Below, in pieces: positions 1-9,093 of a stretch of 64,000 nt of DNA. This DNA is from Desulfonatronum lacustre DSM 10312 (lineage in GTDB: Bacteria > Desulfobacterota > Desulfovibrionia > Desulfovibrionales > Desulfonatronaceae): assembly GCF_000519265.1 (NCBI RefSeq), contig NZ_KI912608.1, forward strand, positions 2,265,313-2,329,312, written 5' to 3'. How positions within the stretch are numbered: the first letter of the stretch is position 1; each line of letters opens with the position of its first letter. The notes under the pieces were generated by a model. That model was not told the origin of the DNA. It made no database searches and saw only the letters and a list, made by a program, of their open reading frames with translations. The position numbers and the translations under genes are program-made.

Positions 1-111
1 TACTTTGAGAAGGCCTATCACGATTCGTGCATTGGTTGTCACCGCGACCTGCGTCAGCAGGAACTGCCCACCGGTCCAGTGGCCTGCACCGGTTGTCACC
101 CCAGGGACTAA
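1..111 (+). CDS. C-terminal fragment of a multihaem c-type cytochrome
   Basis: The first frame reads straight in from the window edge and ends at a TAA at 109-111, giving 36 residues. Two CxxCH haem-c attachment motifs are visible (CIGCH at residues 10-14 and CTGCH at 29-33) with an upstream histidine that could be an axial ligand. The spacing and the end shortly after the last CH resemble class III (tetrahaem c3 type) cytochromes of sulfate reducers, which carry electrons in the periplasm. The start, signal peptide and other haem sites lie outside the window, so the exact subfamily cannot be given. Confidence 0.8.
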   Translation, partial: YFEKAYHDSCIGCHRDLRQQELPTGPVACTGCHPRD

Positions 112-247
112 TCGTTTTCCCTGACGGCTTCCGCAATTCAGGAGGGGCCGCGGTCAGCCGCGGTCCCTCTTGTTTTTTGCGGTGGTCATGGTTTATGCAG
201 ACGCTGTCCAAGACGCAACGACCGTCACTTTTGCCAAGGAAGGGACC

Positions 248-1972
248 ATGCCCAGTGCCGCCAAAGACGAAATCATCGACCTGACCGACATCGTTGAAGA
301 GGGTCACCCCGAAACGCCGAACCTCAAGACCGCCAAGCCTTCCGCCGCGACGGACGAAACCCTGGACGATCTGGATCTGGAAAGGGAAATCGACCAGATT
401 TTCGCGGACCTTGGCCCCCCCGAGAAGGATGGTCAGGGTGGCGCGTCAGGCAAGAAAGGCGAACCGGACTCGGATACGCTGGACCTGGACGACCTGTTCG
501 AGGACAAGGGCGACCAAGCCCCGGAGGCTTCGGACCAGACTGACGGCATGTCCGCTGGTGAAGATTCGGCCCTGGATTTCGGGGAGGATTTCGAAAAATT
601 ATTCGATGAGGACGCCCAACCGAAACAAAAGAACGAACGGGATTCAGACGCGTCCACCGAGGCTGCGCCGCAATCGACGGATGAACCGGACTGGTTGGCG
701 GAACTGGACGGTCTGGGTCTGGACGAGGCCAAGCCCGAAACGGCGAGTGCCCCGACGGCCACTTCAGTTGATGTCTCGCCGGATCTCTCGGATGCCGCGA
801 CCGCTGACTCCGAAATGAAGGCTGAAACAGACCTTCAGGACGTGCCGGAAACAGATCCGGAGTCAGGCTTGGAACCGGAAACCGCCCTGGAAACGGACCT
901 GGGCACGACCGATGAAGTCCTTGAAGACGTTGCCTCCATTACCGAGAAAACCGCAAACCAGGACCCCGCCTTGGACGAGGCCTCCACGCCCAAGGCAGCC
1001 TCGCCTGAATCCGTTTTACAGCGTCTGCAAGAATTTGAAGATCGTTTGGCCGCTTTGGAAAATCGGGAGTCGCCCCAAGTCGACGTCCCTGAACCTGATC
1101 TGGACGGCCTGCTGGTCCAAATGGACCAGCGAATAGACGAACGTGTCGGGTCGCGGGTGGACTCCGTGCAACGGACGGTGGACGGCATGGCGGAACAAAC
1201 GGAGACCGCCGTCGCCAAACTCGTCGACGCCGAACTGGCCAAACTTTCCGAGTCCATGTCCGCTGAGGTCGAGCAGCGACTGAAAGAACGCCTTGAAGAG
1301 AGCTTTGCGGAGCACTTGGAAAAACGGCTGGAAGAATACAAGGCGTCCATCCAGGAAGACATCGCACAAAAGCTTGCGTCCTCATTGGATGAACTGAAAC
1401 AAGACGACGGCGATCAACCGGAAGACCCGCGAATAGCCGAACTCGCCGCGGGCCAGGATGCGCTCAGGGAACGGATTGAGGAATTGGCCCAGAGTCAGGT
1501 CGCTGCCTCCGCCCCGGAGGAAAATCCGGACGAATCACTTGCTTCCACGCTTCAGGAGCGGGAAGACCATCTCGAAGCGCGCCTTTTGGAGACGATCCGT
1601 CAAGAAATGGGGAGCATGCGCGAGGACTGGGACGGGCAGAAGAACGCCCTGGCCAAGGACCTGGAAAACTCCTTGAACTACTGGGCCAAACTCCAAGACA
1701 AGTTCAAGGCGTTACAGGGTGAATGGCAAGCCCTGCGTCAGGAACAGGAATCGCCCCGGACCGGCGAGCAGGAAGCGGACGTCGCCGCGTTCCCGGATGG
1801 ATGGCGGGATGAACTGGCCGCGCTGCTGGACGAGCGTTTGGGATCCTTGCGGACGGAGCTGCGAAGAGAACTGACGGACGAGATGGACAAGGCCGTCCCG
1901 CTGGCCGCCGCGCGGATCATCCGTGAAGAAATCCAGGCCATGAGCCGGGAAGAGGAAGAGGCTGAACAATAG
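248..1972 (+). CDS. Acidic coiled-coil protein, function unknown
   Basis: A 574-residue protein. ATG 248 is chosen over an in-frame start at 170 because the purine-rich AAGGAAGGG lies just upstream. The first 250 residues are very rich in Asp and Glu with recurring DLDDL-like clusters and probably lack fixed structure. From about residue 255 to the end heptad-like helical sequence suggests long coiled coils, with a basic and glutamine-rich patch near residues 480-510. No membrane segment, signal peptide or catalytic motif is visible. The cytochrome ends 136 bases upstream. A scaffold or cell-organisation role is possible, but I do not recognise a family. Confidence 0.8.
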   Translation: MPSAAKDEIIDLTDIVEEGHPETPNLKTAKPSAATDETLDDLDLEREIDQIFADLGPPEKDGQGGASGKKGEPDSDTLDLDDLFEDKGDQAPEASDQTDGMSAGEDSALDFGEDFEKLFDEDAQPKQKNERDSDASTEAAPQSTDEPDWLAELDGLGLDEAKPETASAPTATSVDVSPDLSDAATADSEMKAETDLQDVPETDPESGLEPETALETDLGTTDEVLEDVASITEKTANQDPALDEASTPKAASPESVLQRLQEFEDRLAALENRESPQVDVPEPDLDGLLVQMDQRIDERVGSRVDSVQRTVDGMAEQTETAVAKLVDAELAKLSESMSAEVEQRLKERLEESFAEHLEKRLEEYKASIQEDIAQKLASSLDELKQDDGDQPEDPRIAELAAGQDALRERIEELAQSQVAASAPEENPDESLASTLQEREDHLEARLLETIRQEMGSMREDWDGQKNALAKDLENSLNYWAKLQDKFKALQGEWQALRQEQESPRTGEQEADVAAFPDGWRDELAALLDERLGSLRTELRRELTDEMDKAVPLAAARIIREEIQAMSREEEEAEQ

Positions 1973-2009
1973 TTAAAATACGGGAGGGCCATCCGGTTTT
2001 TCCGTTTTT

Positions 2010-2066
2010 AACCCGCCCGGTCATTGATCATGGTGGTCAAGGCCATTTCCCCAGGGCGGGTTTTTT
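2010..2066 (+). terminator. Candidate terminator after the coiled-coil gene
   Basis: A nine-base stem (AACCCGCCC at 2010-2018, GGGCGGGTT at 2054-2062) is followed directly by a T-run. The loop is long, about 35 bases, with a short inner hairpin. The next gene begins 23 bases later. Confidence 0.5.
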
Positions 2067-2088
2067 CTTTGCCGTGGAGGTCGCGAGG

Positions 2089-2283
2089 ATGGATCAGACG
2101 CAAAAGCAGGCCCTGCAGGTGACCAAGGAAATCGTGGTCAAGTTCATCGAAACGAATCGGATTTCTCCGAACACCTTTCCGGAGCTGTTCGGGGACATTT
2201 ACCGCTCCGTTCTCGGCACTATTCGCAACGAGGCCGGGACCGGTACGCCGGAAGGCGACGACGACCCGGAGGCGGCAACGTGA
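2089..2283 (+). CDS. Small conserved helical protein, MucR N-terminus-like
   Basis: A 64-residue protein. ATG 2089 follows GGAGG at 2076-2080 and GAGG at 2085-2088; a GTG at 2074 in the same frame is less likely. The core (ALQVTKEIVVKFIETNRISP, then an LFGDIYRSVL stretch) resembles the N-terminal helical region of MucR/Ros regulators, but the zinc-binding C-terminal half is missing and the tail is acidic and Ala/Asp-rich. It lies 19 bases upstream of menG and is probably co-transcribed with it. The resemblance is judged by eye; the function is unknown. Confidence 0.6.
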   Translation: MDQTQKQALQVTKEIVVKFIETNRISPNTFPELFGDIYRSVLGTIRNEAGTGTPEGDDDPEAAT

Positions 2284-2302
2284 CGTCCATGGCGGCACCG
2301 GC

Positions 2303-3052
2303 ATGAACCCGGACCACAAGGATCATGGACGCCGCGTCGTCGGCCTGTTCGGACGCATCGCGCCTTGGTACGATTTTCTGAATCACTTCCTGAGCCTGGG
2401 GTGCGACGTCGTCTGGCGCAAACGTCTCAGACGCTGCGTCCGGGTTCACCGGACCAACCGGGTCCTGGATTTGGCCGCCGGCACCCTGGACGTATCCCGG
2501 GAAATCGTCCGCCATATGCCGGACGTGGACGTCGTGGCCATGGATTTCTCCGAGCCCATGCTGCGTCGCGGACAGCGCAAGATTCGCGGTAAGGGAGAAG
2601 AAGGAGGCAGCCTTTCACGCCCACGCATCCAGCCGGTGGTGGCGGATGGACGGGCTCTGCCCGCCCGGGACGAATGCGTGGACTGCGTGACCATCGCCTT
2701 CGGAATCCGCAACATTCGCCCCAGGGAAGCGGCGTATCGGGAAGTGCTCCGAGTGCTCACGCCGGGAGGGCGATTCTGTATTCTGGAGTTCGGGGCAGGC
2801 CGTCAAAAAATCCTTCGCGGATTCTACAACCTTTACCTGCACCGCGTCCTGCCCCTGATCGGACGGATATTCTCCGGTGACCCCCAGGCCTACCGCTACC
2901 TCGCCGAATCGATCCAGGAATTTCCGGACGCCGGGACGTTGTGCGGGGAACTGCTTCAGGCAGGGTTTGCCCGAGCCTACTCCGTGCCCATGACCTTCGG
3001 GATCGTACAGCTGCACATCGCCGAGAAAGCCGGGACGGAGCGTGAAGTCTAA
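2303..3052 (+). CDS. menG: Demethylmenaquinone methyltransferase (UbiE/MenG family)
   Basis: A 249-residue SAM-dependent methyltransferase that carries out the last step of menaquinone synthesis, C-methylation of demethylmenaquinone. The N-terminus has the family signature IAPWYDFLNHFLSLG around residues 19-33. The SAM motif appears as VLDLAAGTLDVS near residues 54-65, and VVAMDFSEPML and the post-II region IAFGIRNI are present. Length is normal for the family. The futalosine-route genes mqnB and mqnD follow shortly, so the three fit one pathway. Its stop overlaps by four bases the 3' end of the opposing DUF2065 gene. Confidence 0.93.
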   Translation: MNPDHKDHGRRVVGLFGRIAPWYDFLNHFLSLGCDVVWRKRLRRCVRVHRTNRVLDLAAGTLDVSREIVRHMPDVDVVAMDFSEPMLRRGQRKIRGKGEEGGSLSRPRIQPVVADGRALPARDECVDCVTIAFGIRNIRPREAAYREVLRVLTPGGRFCILEFGAGRQKILRGFYNLYLHRVLPLIGRIFSGDPQAYRYLAESIQEFPDAGTLCGELLQAGFARAYSVPMTFGIVQLHIAEKAGTEREV

Positions 3053-3252
3053 AAAAACTTTCGGGCCAGGGCAAAAAAAAACAAACCGGCGATAATCGCC
3101 GCCAAGCCCATTTTGCGCAGCGTGGACGGCGGTCGTTCGGAGAGAAACCGCAAATACTCGGGCATCTTTTCGGACCACAGAAAATAGGGGATGCCTTCCA
3201 TGATCAAGGCCAGGCCGAGAGCCGCCAACAACAGTTGCATGTCAAACGTCAT
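3049..3252 (-). CDS. DUF2065 family small membrane protein
   Basis: About 67 residues from the ATG at 3252; ATG 3240 or 3315 are alternatives and none has a strong ribosome site. Two hydrophobic helices are visible (LLLAALGLALIMEGIPYFLW and MGLAAIIAGLFFFALA), separated by a short segment with PEYLRFL and STLRKMG. This is the usual layout of DUF2065 proteins, roughly 60-residue inner-membrane proteins of unknown function often found near stress or biosynthesis genes. It runs convergent to menG and shares four bases at the 3' end. Confidence 0.72.
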   Translation of the reverse strand: MTFDMQLLLAALGLALIMEGIPYFLWSEKMPEYLRFLSERPPSTLRKMGLAAIIAGLFFFALARKFF

Positions 3253-3341
3253 CAGCGGCTGATATCGCTTCCCCTGGGACTTTGTCCAGAACGGCATGAG
3301 CCCCCCATTTCCCACAACGGGACATCAACAGGTCGCCCTGC

Positions 3342-4136
3342 ATGCAATCCCCGTCATTCGCCACCAAACGCATCCTGATCGTGGCCACGGCCACGGTCAT
3401 GGAGATGCGGGCCGCTTTTCCGGGTCTTTCCCGACACGTGCCGGTGGAGCATGCATGGAGCCGGCTGGGCGTTTCCAAAGGGGGACTTCAGGGACGGCCC
3501 TGTGGTGAACTGATCCTGCTGGTTACCGGGGTTGGACCGGTGAACGCCGGAATCTCCCTGGGGCGTCTGCTGGGCAGCCTGTCGACCGGTTCATCGGGAA
3601 ACGCATCTGAACCCGTTGGCGTGCTGAACCTGGGCGTGGCCGGGGCCTTTTCCCTGGAACGGCTGCCTCTGGGAACGACCGTGGTGACGACAAAGGAAAT
3701 CTGGCCGGAGTACGGCCTGTTGACCGCTTCCGAGCTTGACCCCAGGGGCATCGGATTGGCCCAGGGCAAAGCCGACGGCGAGCCGGTCTGGGATCGACTG
3801 CGACTCACGCCGGAAAGCTGTGCCCGCCAAATGGGACTGGATATTTCCGGCCTGACCAAAGCGGTCGGCCTGACGGTGGCCGGAGTGTCCGGCACGCCGG
3901 AGCGGGCCGAGGCCCTGCGGACCCGATACGCCTGCGACATCGAAACCATGGAAGGGTTCGCCCTGGCCTGGACCTGTTCTCTCATCCGGGTGCCCTTCGT
4001 GCAGGTGCGAACCATCTCCAACCTGGTGGGTTCCAGGGATGCCGCGCACTGGGACCTGAACGGCGCCAAGCAACGCTTGGCCCTGGTTGCATCCGCACTG
4101 CTCGGCGATATTGAGGGAACTCCATGTCCGAACTGA
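3342..4136 (+). CDS. mqnB: Futalosine hydrolase MqnB
   Basis: A 264-residue nucleosidase-like protein that removes hypoxanthine from futalosine to give dehypoxanthinyl futalosine in the alternative menaquinone route. It shows the purine phosphorylase/MTA nucleosidase fold signatures: RILIVATATVMEM near residue 10, VTGVGPVNAG near 60, NLGVAGAF near 95 and IETMEGFALAW near 203, where the family carries the substrate-binding Glu. The next gene, mqnD, starts 13 bases before this stop, so the two are probably translationally coupled. ATG 3342 is the first in-frame start; a few residues of uncertainty remain. Confidence 0.9.
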   Translation: MQSPSFATKRILIVATATVMEMRAAFPGLSRHVPVEHAWSRLGVSKGGLQGRPCGELILLVTGVGPVNAGISLGRLLGSLSTGSSGNASEPVGVLNLGVAGAFSLERLPLGTTVVTTKEIWPEYGLLTASELDPRGIGLAQGKADGEPVWDRLRLTPESCARQMGLDISGLTKAVGLTVAGVSGTPERAEALRTRYACDIETMEGFALAWTCSLIRVPFVQVRTISNLVGSRDAAHWDLNGAKQRLALVASALLGDIEGTPCPN

Positions 4137-4948
4137 TCACGCCGCCCTTGCCCCTGACCGTGGCCGTTTCTCCGTGTCCCAACGACACGTTCATCTTCGG
4201 CGCTTGGGTGCTCGGCCAATGCGCCCCCTTGCCGGACCGAACCGCGTCCTTCATCTGGGAGGACGTGCAGGTGCTCAACGAGGCCGCTGTTCGAAGAGAA
4301 TACGACGTGATCAAGGTTTCCGCTGCCCAGGCCTTGGAACTGCTGGACGATTACGTCCTGCTCCCGGCGGGAGGAGCGTTCAGCAAGGTGCATGGACCGA
4401 AGCTGGTGACCTCCCCTCCCACCTCATCCTCATCTCCTTCAGGCGCTCCGCGGACCATCGCCGTGCCGGGCCTGGGAACCACGGCCGCGGCTCTGTTGCG
4501 CCGAGCCTGGACCGAACCGGTGGAGTTGATTCCGGTGCGCTATGACCGAATCGTGGACATGGTGCTGCGCGGCGAGGTGGATGCCGGGCTTTTGATCCAT
4601 GAAAGCGCCCTGCTGCTGGACAGGTACGGGCTGTCCTGCATCCTGGATCTCGGCCGCTGGTGGGACGAACGAACGAACGGCCTGCCCCTGCCCCTGGGGT
4701 GCATCCTTGGACGGCGGACTCTGGGCATTGAGACGTTGGAGTGGATCACTGGGCGGATTCAGGCCAGCCTGAGCCATGCGTCCCACGCCCCGGACTCCAT
4801 CTGGCCCCTGGTCCGTGCCCTGGCTCAGGAAATGGACGACGAAGTGCTCCGGACCCATATCCGAACGTATGTCAATCATTACAGCCGGGATATGGACGAG
4901 GAAGGCGCGCGCGCCTTGGAATACCTGAATGGGATGATCCATGCATAA
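4124..4948 (+). CDS. mqnD: 1,4-dihydroxy-6-naphthoate synthase MqnD
   Basis: A 274-residue periplasmic-binding-protein-fold enzyme that converts cyclic dehypoxanthinyl futalosine to 1,4-dihydroxy-6-naphthoate. The N-terminal signature SPCPNDTFIFGAWVLG is diagnostic. VIKVSAAQA, VPGLGTTAA and the RYD-VDAGLLIHE region also match the family. No signal peptide is seen, in line with a cytoplasmic enzyme. It overlaps mqnB by 13 bases. MqnA, MqnC and MqnE are not in the window and must be elsewhere if the route is complete. Confidence 0.93.
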   Translation: MSELITPPLPLTVAVSPCPNDTFIFGAWVLGQCAPLPDRTASFIWEDVQVLNEAAVRREYDVIKVSAAQALELLDDYVLLPAGGAFSKVHGPKLVTSPPTSSSSPSGAPRTIAVPGLGTTAAALLRRAWTEPVELIPVRYDRIVDMVLRGEVDAGLLIHESALLLDRYGLSCILDLGRWWDERTNGLPLPLGCILGRRTLGIETLEWITGRIQASLSHASHAPDSIWPLVRALAQEMDDEVLRTHIRTYVNHYSRDMDEEGARALEYLNGMIHA

Positions 4949-4961
4949 ACGTGGACGTTAT

Positions 4962-5085
4962 CAGTCCGTTGAAAAACTCCCAATTGCTGCGTCGCTGCAA
5001 AAAGTTCAAACTCTCACGTATGAATAAATACGCTTCGACCTTGAACTTTTTTTGCTCCTTGCACTTGGGGTTTTTGAACGGACTG
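4962..5085. repeat. 124-bp imperfect palindrome downstream of mqnD
   Basis: The outer arms CAGTCCGTTGAAAAACTCCC (4962-4981) and GGGGTTTTTGAACGGACTG (5067-5085) are near-complementary. An inner pair, GCAAAAAGTTCAA (4997-5009) with TTGAACTTTTTTTGC (5041-5055), and a central GTATGAATAAATAC complete a nested hairpin. No other copy is seen in the window. It could act as a terminator or be a small non-autonomous element. Confidence 0.6.
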
Positions 5086-5113
5086 CCGGATAAGGACTTT
5101 TTCAACACTCAGT

Positions 5114-5257
5114 TATCGAAATCGAATCGAAATTGGAATTGATGTCCAAACAAGCCTGTTGTCAGGCCTTGTGACGAGTTTACTTCTAGCCGATTTTGAT
5201 CACGATTTCGATACCGATCCGAATAGCCCGTGAGAATCGAGAACGAATTCGCCCTGG
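5114..5257. repeat. Six-base-periodic inverted repeat, GAAATC type (copy A1)
   Basis: The left arm at 5114-5143 carries ATCGAAATCGAATCGAAA; the right arm near 5191-5218 carries CGATTTTGATCACGATTTCG. The two are roughly complementary. The right end GAACGAATTCGCCCTGG (5241-5257) resembles the right terminal repeat of copy A4. A matching left terminus is not clear, so this copy looks eroded. Confidence 0.55.
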
Positions 5258-5275
5258 TCGCCGCGTACCGCGCTG

Positions 5276-5305
5276 TTGACACGTCGTCCTCCTCCTGACT
5301 ACTTT
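5276..5305 (+). promoter_or_regulatory. Sigma-70-type promoter of tRNA-Leu
   Basis: TTGACA (5276-5281), an 18-base spacer and TACTTT (5300-5305), ending 39 bases upstream of the tRNA. Confidence 0.55.
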
Positions 5306-5344
5306 CCCCCCGGAAACAGCTCTTTCTCTTTATTTCCACGATAC

Positions 5345-5428
5345 GCGAGGGTGGCGGAACTGGTAGACGCACCAGACTTAGGATCTGGCGGCTTGTCCGT
5401 GGGGGTTCGAGTCCCCCCTCTCGCACCA
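5345..5428 (+). tRNA. tRNA-Leu, anticodon TAG
   Basis: A seven-base acceptor stem GCGAGGG pairs with CTCTCGC (one G-U). The D-arm contains AACTGGTAGACGC. The anticodon stem CCAGA/TCTGG closes the loop CTTAGGA with anticodon TAG, reading CUA. A variable arm is followed by T-arm GGGGG-TTCGAGT-CCCCC and an encoded ACCA end. The 84-base length fits a class II leucine tRNA. Confidence 0.95.
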
Positions 5429-5487
5429 CTTCAACCGGCCGTGTCGCGCCGCGCAATGCGGCCTCGGCTCGGCGGCCTTCTCATTCA

Positions 5488-5516
5488 TTGCGGTTTTTTA
5501 ATAAAAACGATATACT
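5488..5516 (+). promoter_or_regulatory. Sigma-70-type promoter of tig
   Basis: TTGCGG (5488-5493), a 17-base AT-rich spacer and TATACT (5511-5516), about 140 bases before the tig start. Confidence 0.55.
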
Positions 5517-5654
5517 TTTCCACTTTTTACCTTGAGAGAATTCCGTGCGGCGGCCTTTCCGCCACGAGCGGACCTCTCTCGCGATTGCGCCGCTTCGGCC
5601 AGGTCGAGCGGCCTCGCCTTTTTTCGTCAATAACTCCAAGGAGGAATCGTTCAT

Positions 5655-7001
5655 ATGCAGCATGAAGTGCTCGAGCCGACACCGGTCAAACGCACCGTGA
5701 AAATCGTCACCCCGCCGGAAGAGGTCAATTCGGCCTTGGCCGTGGCCATTGCCCTGTATCGCAAGGACGCCGTGATCAAGGGCTTCCGCAAGGGCAAGGT
5801 GCCCTCGTCCGTCATTGAGGGCATGTTCAAAAAGAAGATCTACGAAGAGGCCACCAACGACCTGATCAACTGCCACATCAACGAGGTGATCAACGAGATG
5901 CAGGTCAAGCCGCTCTCGAGAATCGACGTGGATGCCGGCGAATTGGTCAGGGACCAGCCCTTTGAATACACCATCAGTTTTGAAGTGGCCCCGGAGTTTG
6001 AACTGCCGTCCTACGAAGGCGTCGCCGTGGAAGAGGAAAAAGCCCAGGCCAGCGAGCACGACACGCAATTGGTCGTGGACCGGATTCGGCGGAACATGGC
6101 GGAAATCGTCCCCCTGGAAGAGGATCGTCCCGCTCAGGACGGAGACGTGGTGGTCGTGGATTTTTACGCATCCCTGGACGGCAGAACCCTCGACGACTTC
6201 AAGGCCGAGAATTTTCAACTGGAGTTGGGTCAGGGACAGGCGCTGCCGGAGTTCGAAGCCCTGATCCAGGGCATCCGTCCCGGCCAAGGCACGGAATCGG
6301 ATATCTCCTTTCCGGAGGACTTCCTCAACGACGCGCTGGCCGGAAAAACCGTGACCATGAACGTGAAACTCCAGGAGATCAAACAGAAGAAGCTCCCGGA
6401 AGTGGACGCGGAACTGGCCAAGAAAGCCGGCAATTTCGATTCCGTGGAGCAGCTGCGTGAGGCCATCGAGAAATCGTACGTCGAATCTCGAAAACGCGTG
6501 AACAAAGCCGCCGCGCAAAAGAAGATCCTGGACGACCTGACCTCGCAGGTGGATTTTGCCTTGCCCGAGTCCATGGTTACCGAGCACATCGATCGAATGG
6601 TCGAAGAAATGCAGCATCGTCTGGAACGGATGGGCAAGCGCATCGAGGCCCTGGGCAAGCCCATGGAGGAAATCCGGGAACAGTTCCGGTCCAAGGCGGA
6701 AGATCTCGTCAAATCCCAGCTGTTTCTTTTGGCCGTGGCCACCAAGGAGAACCTGCGCGTTTCGCCCATGGAAATCGATGCCTTCTTCCGAGACATGGCC
6801 CAGCAGACCGGGCAGGACGCTCAGGGATTGAAGCATTTTCACGAGCAGAACAACCTGATGCCGGCCGTCAGCGACCGCATCCTGGCGGACAAGGCCATCG
6901 AATTGATCTACTCCAAGGCCCGGATCACGGAGGTCGACCCCCAACGGGCCGAGGAATCCGACTCTGAAAACGCCGAATCCCAAACCGAAGCAATGTCGTG
7001 A
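5655..7001 (+). CDS. tig: Trigger factor, ribosome-bound chaperone
   Basis: A 448-residue protein, standard length for trigger factor, which binds ribosomal protein L23 at the exit tunnel and shields nascent chains. The ribosome-binding signature appears as IKGFRKGKVPSSVIEGMF near residues 38-55. A PPIase (FKBP-like) domain follows at about 150-245 (PAQDGDVVVVDFYASLDG, then the FPEDF region). The helical C-terminal chaperone arms run to about 430 with an acidic tail. AAGGAGG lies about eight bases before ATG 5655. It heads the cluster tig-clpP-clpX-lon, a common arrangement that links folding with proteolysis. Confidence 0.96.
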   Translation: MQHEVLEPTPVKRTVKIVTPPEEVNSALAVAIALYRKDAVIKGFRKGKVPSSVIEGMFKKKIYEEATNDLINCHINEVINEMQVKPLSRIDVDAGELVRDQPFEYTISFEVAPEFELPSYEGVAVEEEKAQASEHDTQLVVDRIRRNMAEIVPLEEDRPAQDGDVVVVDFYASLDGRTLDDFKAENFQLELGQGQALPEFEALIQGIRPGQGTESDISFPEDFLNDALAGKTVTMNVKLQEIKQKKLPEVDAELAKKAGNFDSVEQLREAIEKSYVESRKRVNKAAAQKKILDDLTSQVDFALPESMVTEHIDRMVEEMQHRLERMGKRIEALGKPMEEIREQFRSKAEDLVKSQLFLLAVATKENLRVSPMEIDAFFRDMAQQTGQDAQGLKHFHEQNNLMPAVSDRILADKAIELIYSKARITEVDPQRAEESDSENAESQTEAMS

Positions 7002-7030
7002 CCCCTTGCGCCATGCCGCGAGGAACGTCG

Positions 7031-7080
7031 GCAAGCCCGCTCCCCCCGAAACATTCCGGGGCGGCGGGCTTGCCTTTGTC
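7031..7080 (+). terminator. Terminator between tig and clpP
   Basis: GCAAGCCCGC (7031-7040) pairs with GCGGGCTTGC (7064-7073), with C/G-rich extension inside, followed by a moderately T-rich CTTTGTCGTTTT. clpP therefore probably has its own promoter, although read-through is possible. Confidence 0.6.
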
Positions 7081-7200
7081 GTTTTGATTGCTACCTACAG
7101 AATCGCGTAAGAACGACCGCGTCCCACCTCTTCACGGGTCCGCGACCTCTCGCCGGCCGCGGGCTTCGCTGTCGGCCACTCAACTCCAGGAGGAAACACC

Positions 7201-7803
7201 ATGCCCATGGGCGTGCCCATCGTCATAGAAACCACGGGGCGGACGGAACGGGCCTACGACCTGTATTCGCGTCTGCTCAAGGACAGGATTTTGATCCTGG
7301 GAACGGCCATTGACGATTACGTCGCCAACTTAGTTTGTTCCCAGCTTCTTTTTCTGGAATCCGAGAACCCGGAAAAAGAAATCAACATGTACATCAATTC
7401 CCCCGGGGGCTCCGTCACCGCCGGTTTGGCCATCTACGACACCATGCAGTACATATCCTCCCCGGTGGCCACGCTTTGCCTCGGACAGGCCGCCAGCATG
7501 GGTGCGTTGCTGCTCACCGCCGGAGCCAAGGGAATGCGCTACGCCCTGCCTAACAGCCGAATCCTGATCCACCAACCCATGGGCGGTTTCCAGGGCCAGG
7601 CCACGGACATCGACATTCAGGCCAGGGAAATCATCCGCCTGAAGGAAAAACTCAGCGAAATCCTGGCCTCGCACACCGGCGCGGACCTGGCAAAGGTCCG
7701 CCACGATACGGAGCGGGACTATTTCATGAGTGCGCAGGAAGCAGTGGACTACGGGCTGATCGACAAGATTCTCTCCTCCAGATCGCAACTGAAGTCATCG
7801 TAG
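7201..7803 (+). CDS. clpP: ATP-dependent Clp protease proteolytic subunit
   Basis: A 200-residue serine peptidase (family S14) that forms the tetradecameric chamber used by ClpX. Catalytic Ser99 lies in [11 protein letters not shown], His124 in [10 protein letters not shown] and Asp in the [11 protein letters not shown] region near residue 173. The N-terminus [20 protein letters not shown] has the typical processing and axial-loop segment. GGAGGAAA lies just upstream of the ATG. Length and motifs are normal. clpX follows after eight bases, so the pair is co-expressed. Confidence 0.97.
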   Translation: MPMGVPIVIETTGRTERAYDLYSRLLKDRILILGTAIDDYVANLVCSQLLFLESENPEKEINMYINSPGGSVTAGLAIYDTMQYISSPVATLCLGQAASMGALLLTAGAKGMRYALPNSRILIHQPMGGFQGQATDIDIQAREIIRLKEKLSEILASHTGADLAKVRHDTERDYFMSAQEAVDYGLIDKILSSRSQLKSS

Positions 7804-7811
7804 AGGTTTGT

Positions 7812-9059
7812 ATGGCCAAAAAGAAATCCAATCAGCCGCATTTGGGATGCTCGTTTTGCGGTAAGAGTCAGGACCAAGTTCGTCGGCTGATCGCCGGACC
7901 GGACGTGTACATCTGCGACGAATGCGTCATCCTGTGCGAGGAAATCATCAACCAGGACGACATGGAAACGGAGCTGCAGGACGGACGACTGCTGACTCCG
8001 GAGGAACTGCACAGGAAGCTGGACGAATTCGTAATCGGACAGCAGCAGGCCAAGAAAATCCTCTCCGTGGCCGTGCACAATCACTATAAGCGGGTCTTCT
8101 ACGCCCCGCAGATGACCGACGGCGTAGAGTTGGACAAAAGCAACATCCTGTTGATGGGCCCCACGGGCTCGGGCAAGACCTTGCTGGCCAAAACCCTGGC
8201 TCGGATCTTGAAAGTTCCCTTTGCCATCGCCGACGCCACCACCCTGACCGAAGCCGGATACGTGGGCGAGGACGTGGAAAACATTCTGGTGCAGCTGCTC
8301 CAGAACGCGGACTTCGACATCGAAACGGCCTCCAAGGGGATCATCTACATCGACGAGATCGACAAGGTCTCCCGCCGCTCCGACAGTCCCTCCATCACCC
8401 GGGACGTCTCCGGCGAAGGTGTCCAGCAGGCCCTGCTGAAGATCATCGAGGGCACGGAGGCCAACATCCCCCCAAAGGGCGGACGCAAGCATCCTCAGCA
8501 GGAATACATCCGGATGAACACCTCCAACATCCTGTTCATCGTTGGCGGGGCGTTCATCGGTCTGGAACGGATCATTCAGCAACGCACCCAATCCAAGTGC
8601 ATGGGCTTCGGAGCCGCCCTGACGTCGCCCAATAACGAGGATGCCTGCTCCTTCCTGGACCAAGTCCAGCCCATGGATCTGATCAAGTTCGGCTTTATCC
8701 CCGAACTGGTGGGACGGCTGCCCATTCTTGCCTCGCTCAAGGACCTGACGGAGGACGACCTGGTCCGCATCCTGACCGAGCCGAAGAACGCCCTGATCAA
8801 GCAATACCAAAAATTGTTCGAGATGGAGAACGTCCGCTTGCGCTTTACCCAGGACTCCCTGCGGGGCATCGCCCGCCAGGCCATTGAGCGCAAGACCGGG
8901 GCCCGAGGGCTGCGCAACGTGCTGGAGACCATCATGCTGAACATCTCCTACCGGCTGCCGTCGCTGACCGGCGTCAAGGAGTGCGTGGTCAACCAGTCCG
9001 TGGTGGAGAACGAATCCGAACCGCTGTTGATTTACGAGCAGGAAGTCAAGACCGCCTGA
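7812..9059 (+). CDS. clpX: ATP-dependent Clp protease ATP-binding subunit
   Basis: A 415-residue AAA+ unfoldase. An N-terminal zinc-binding domain has Cys13, Cys16, Cys35 and Cys38. Walker A GPTGSGKT is at 116-123, Walker B is IIYIDEIDK near 178-186, and the RYGF-equivalent pore and docking segments follow ([11 protein letters not shown] near 295). It selects and threads substrates into ClpP, encoded immediately upstream. The IGF-type loop that docks to ClpP is near MGFGAAL or its flanks. No oddities seen. Confidence 0.97.
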   Translation: MAKKKSNQPHLGCSFCGKSQDQVRRLIAGPDVYICDECVILCEEIINQDDMETELQDGRLLTPEELHRKLDEFVIGQQQAKKILSVAVHNHYKRVFYAPQMTDGVELDKSNILLMGPTGSGKTLLAKTLARILKVPFAIADATTLTEAGYVGEDVENILVQLLQNADFDIETASKGIIYIDEIDKVSRRSDSPSITRDVSGEGVQQALLKIIEGTEANIPPKGGRKHPQQEYIRMNTSNILFIVGGAFIGLERIIQQRTQSKCMGFGAALTSPNNEDACSFLDQVQPMDLIKFGFIPELVGRLPILASLKDLTEDDLVRILTEPKNALIKQYQKLFEMENVRLRFTQDSLRGIARQAIERKTGARGLRNVLETIMLNISYRLPSLTGVKECVVNQSVVENESEPLLIYEQEVKTA

Positions 9060-9093
9060 GCGCAAGGCCGCGTGCCTTTGCAAAGGATAGCCC

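Noticed and set aside
5481-7034. 517-residue minus-strand frame opposite tig
   Set aside because: It is His/Gly/Leu-rich antisense sequence without motifs; trigger factor on the plus strand accounts for the region.
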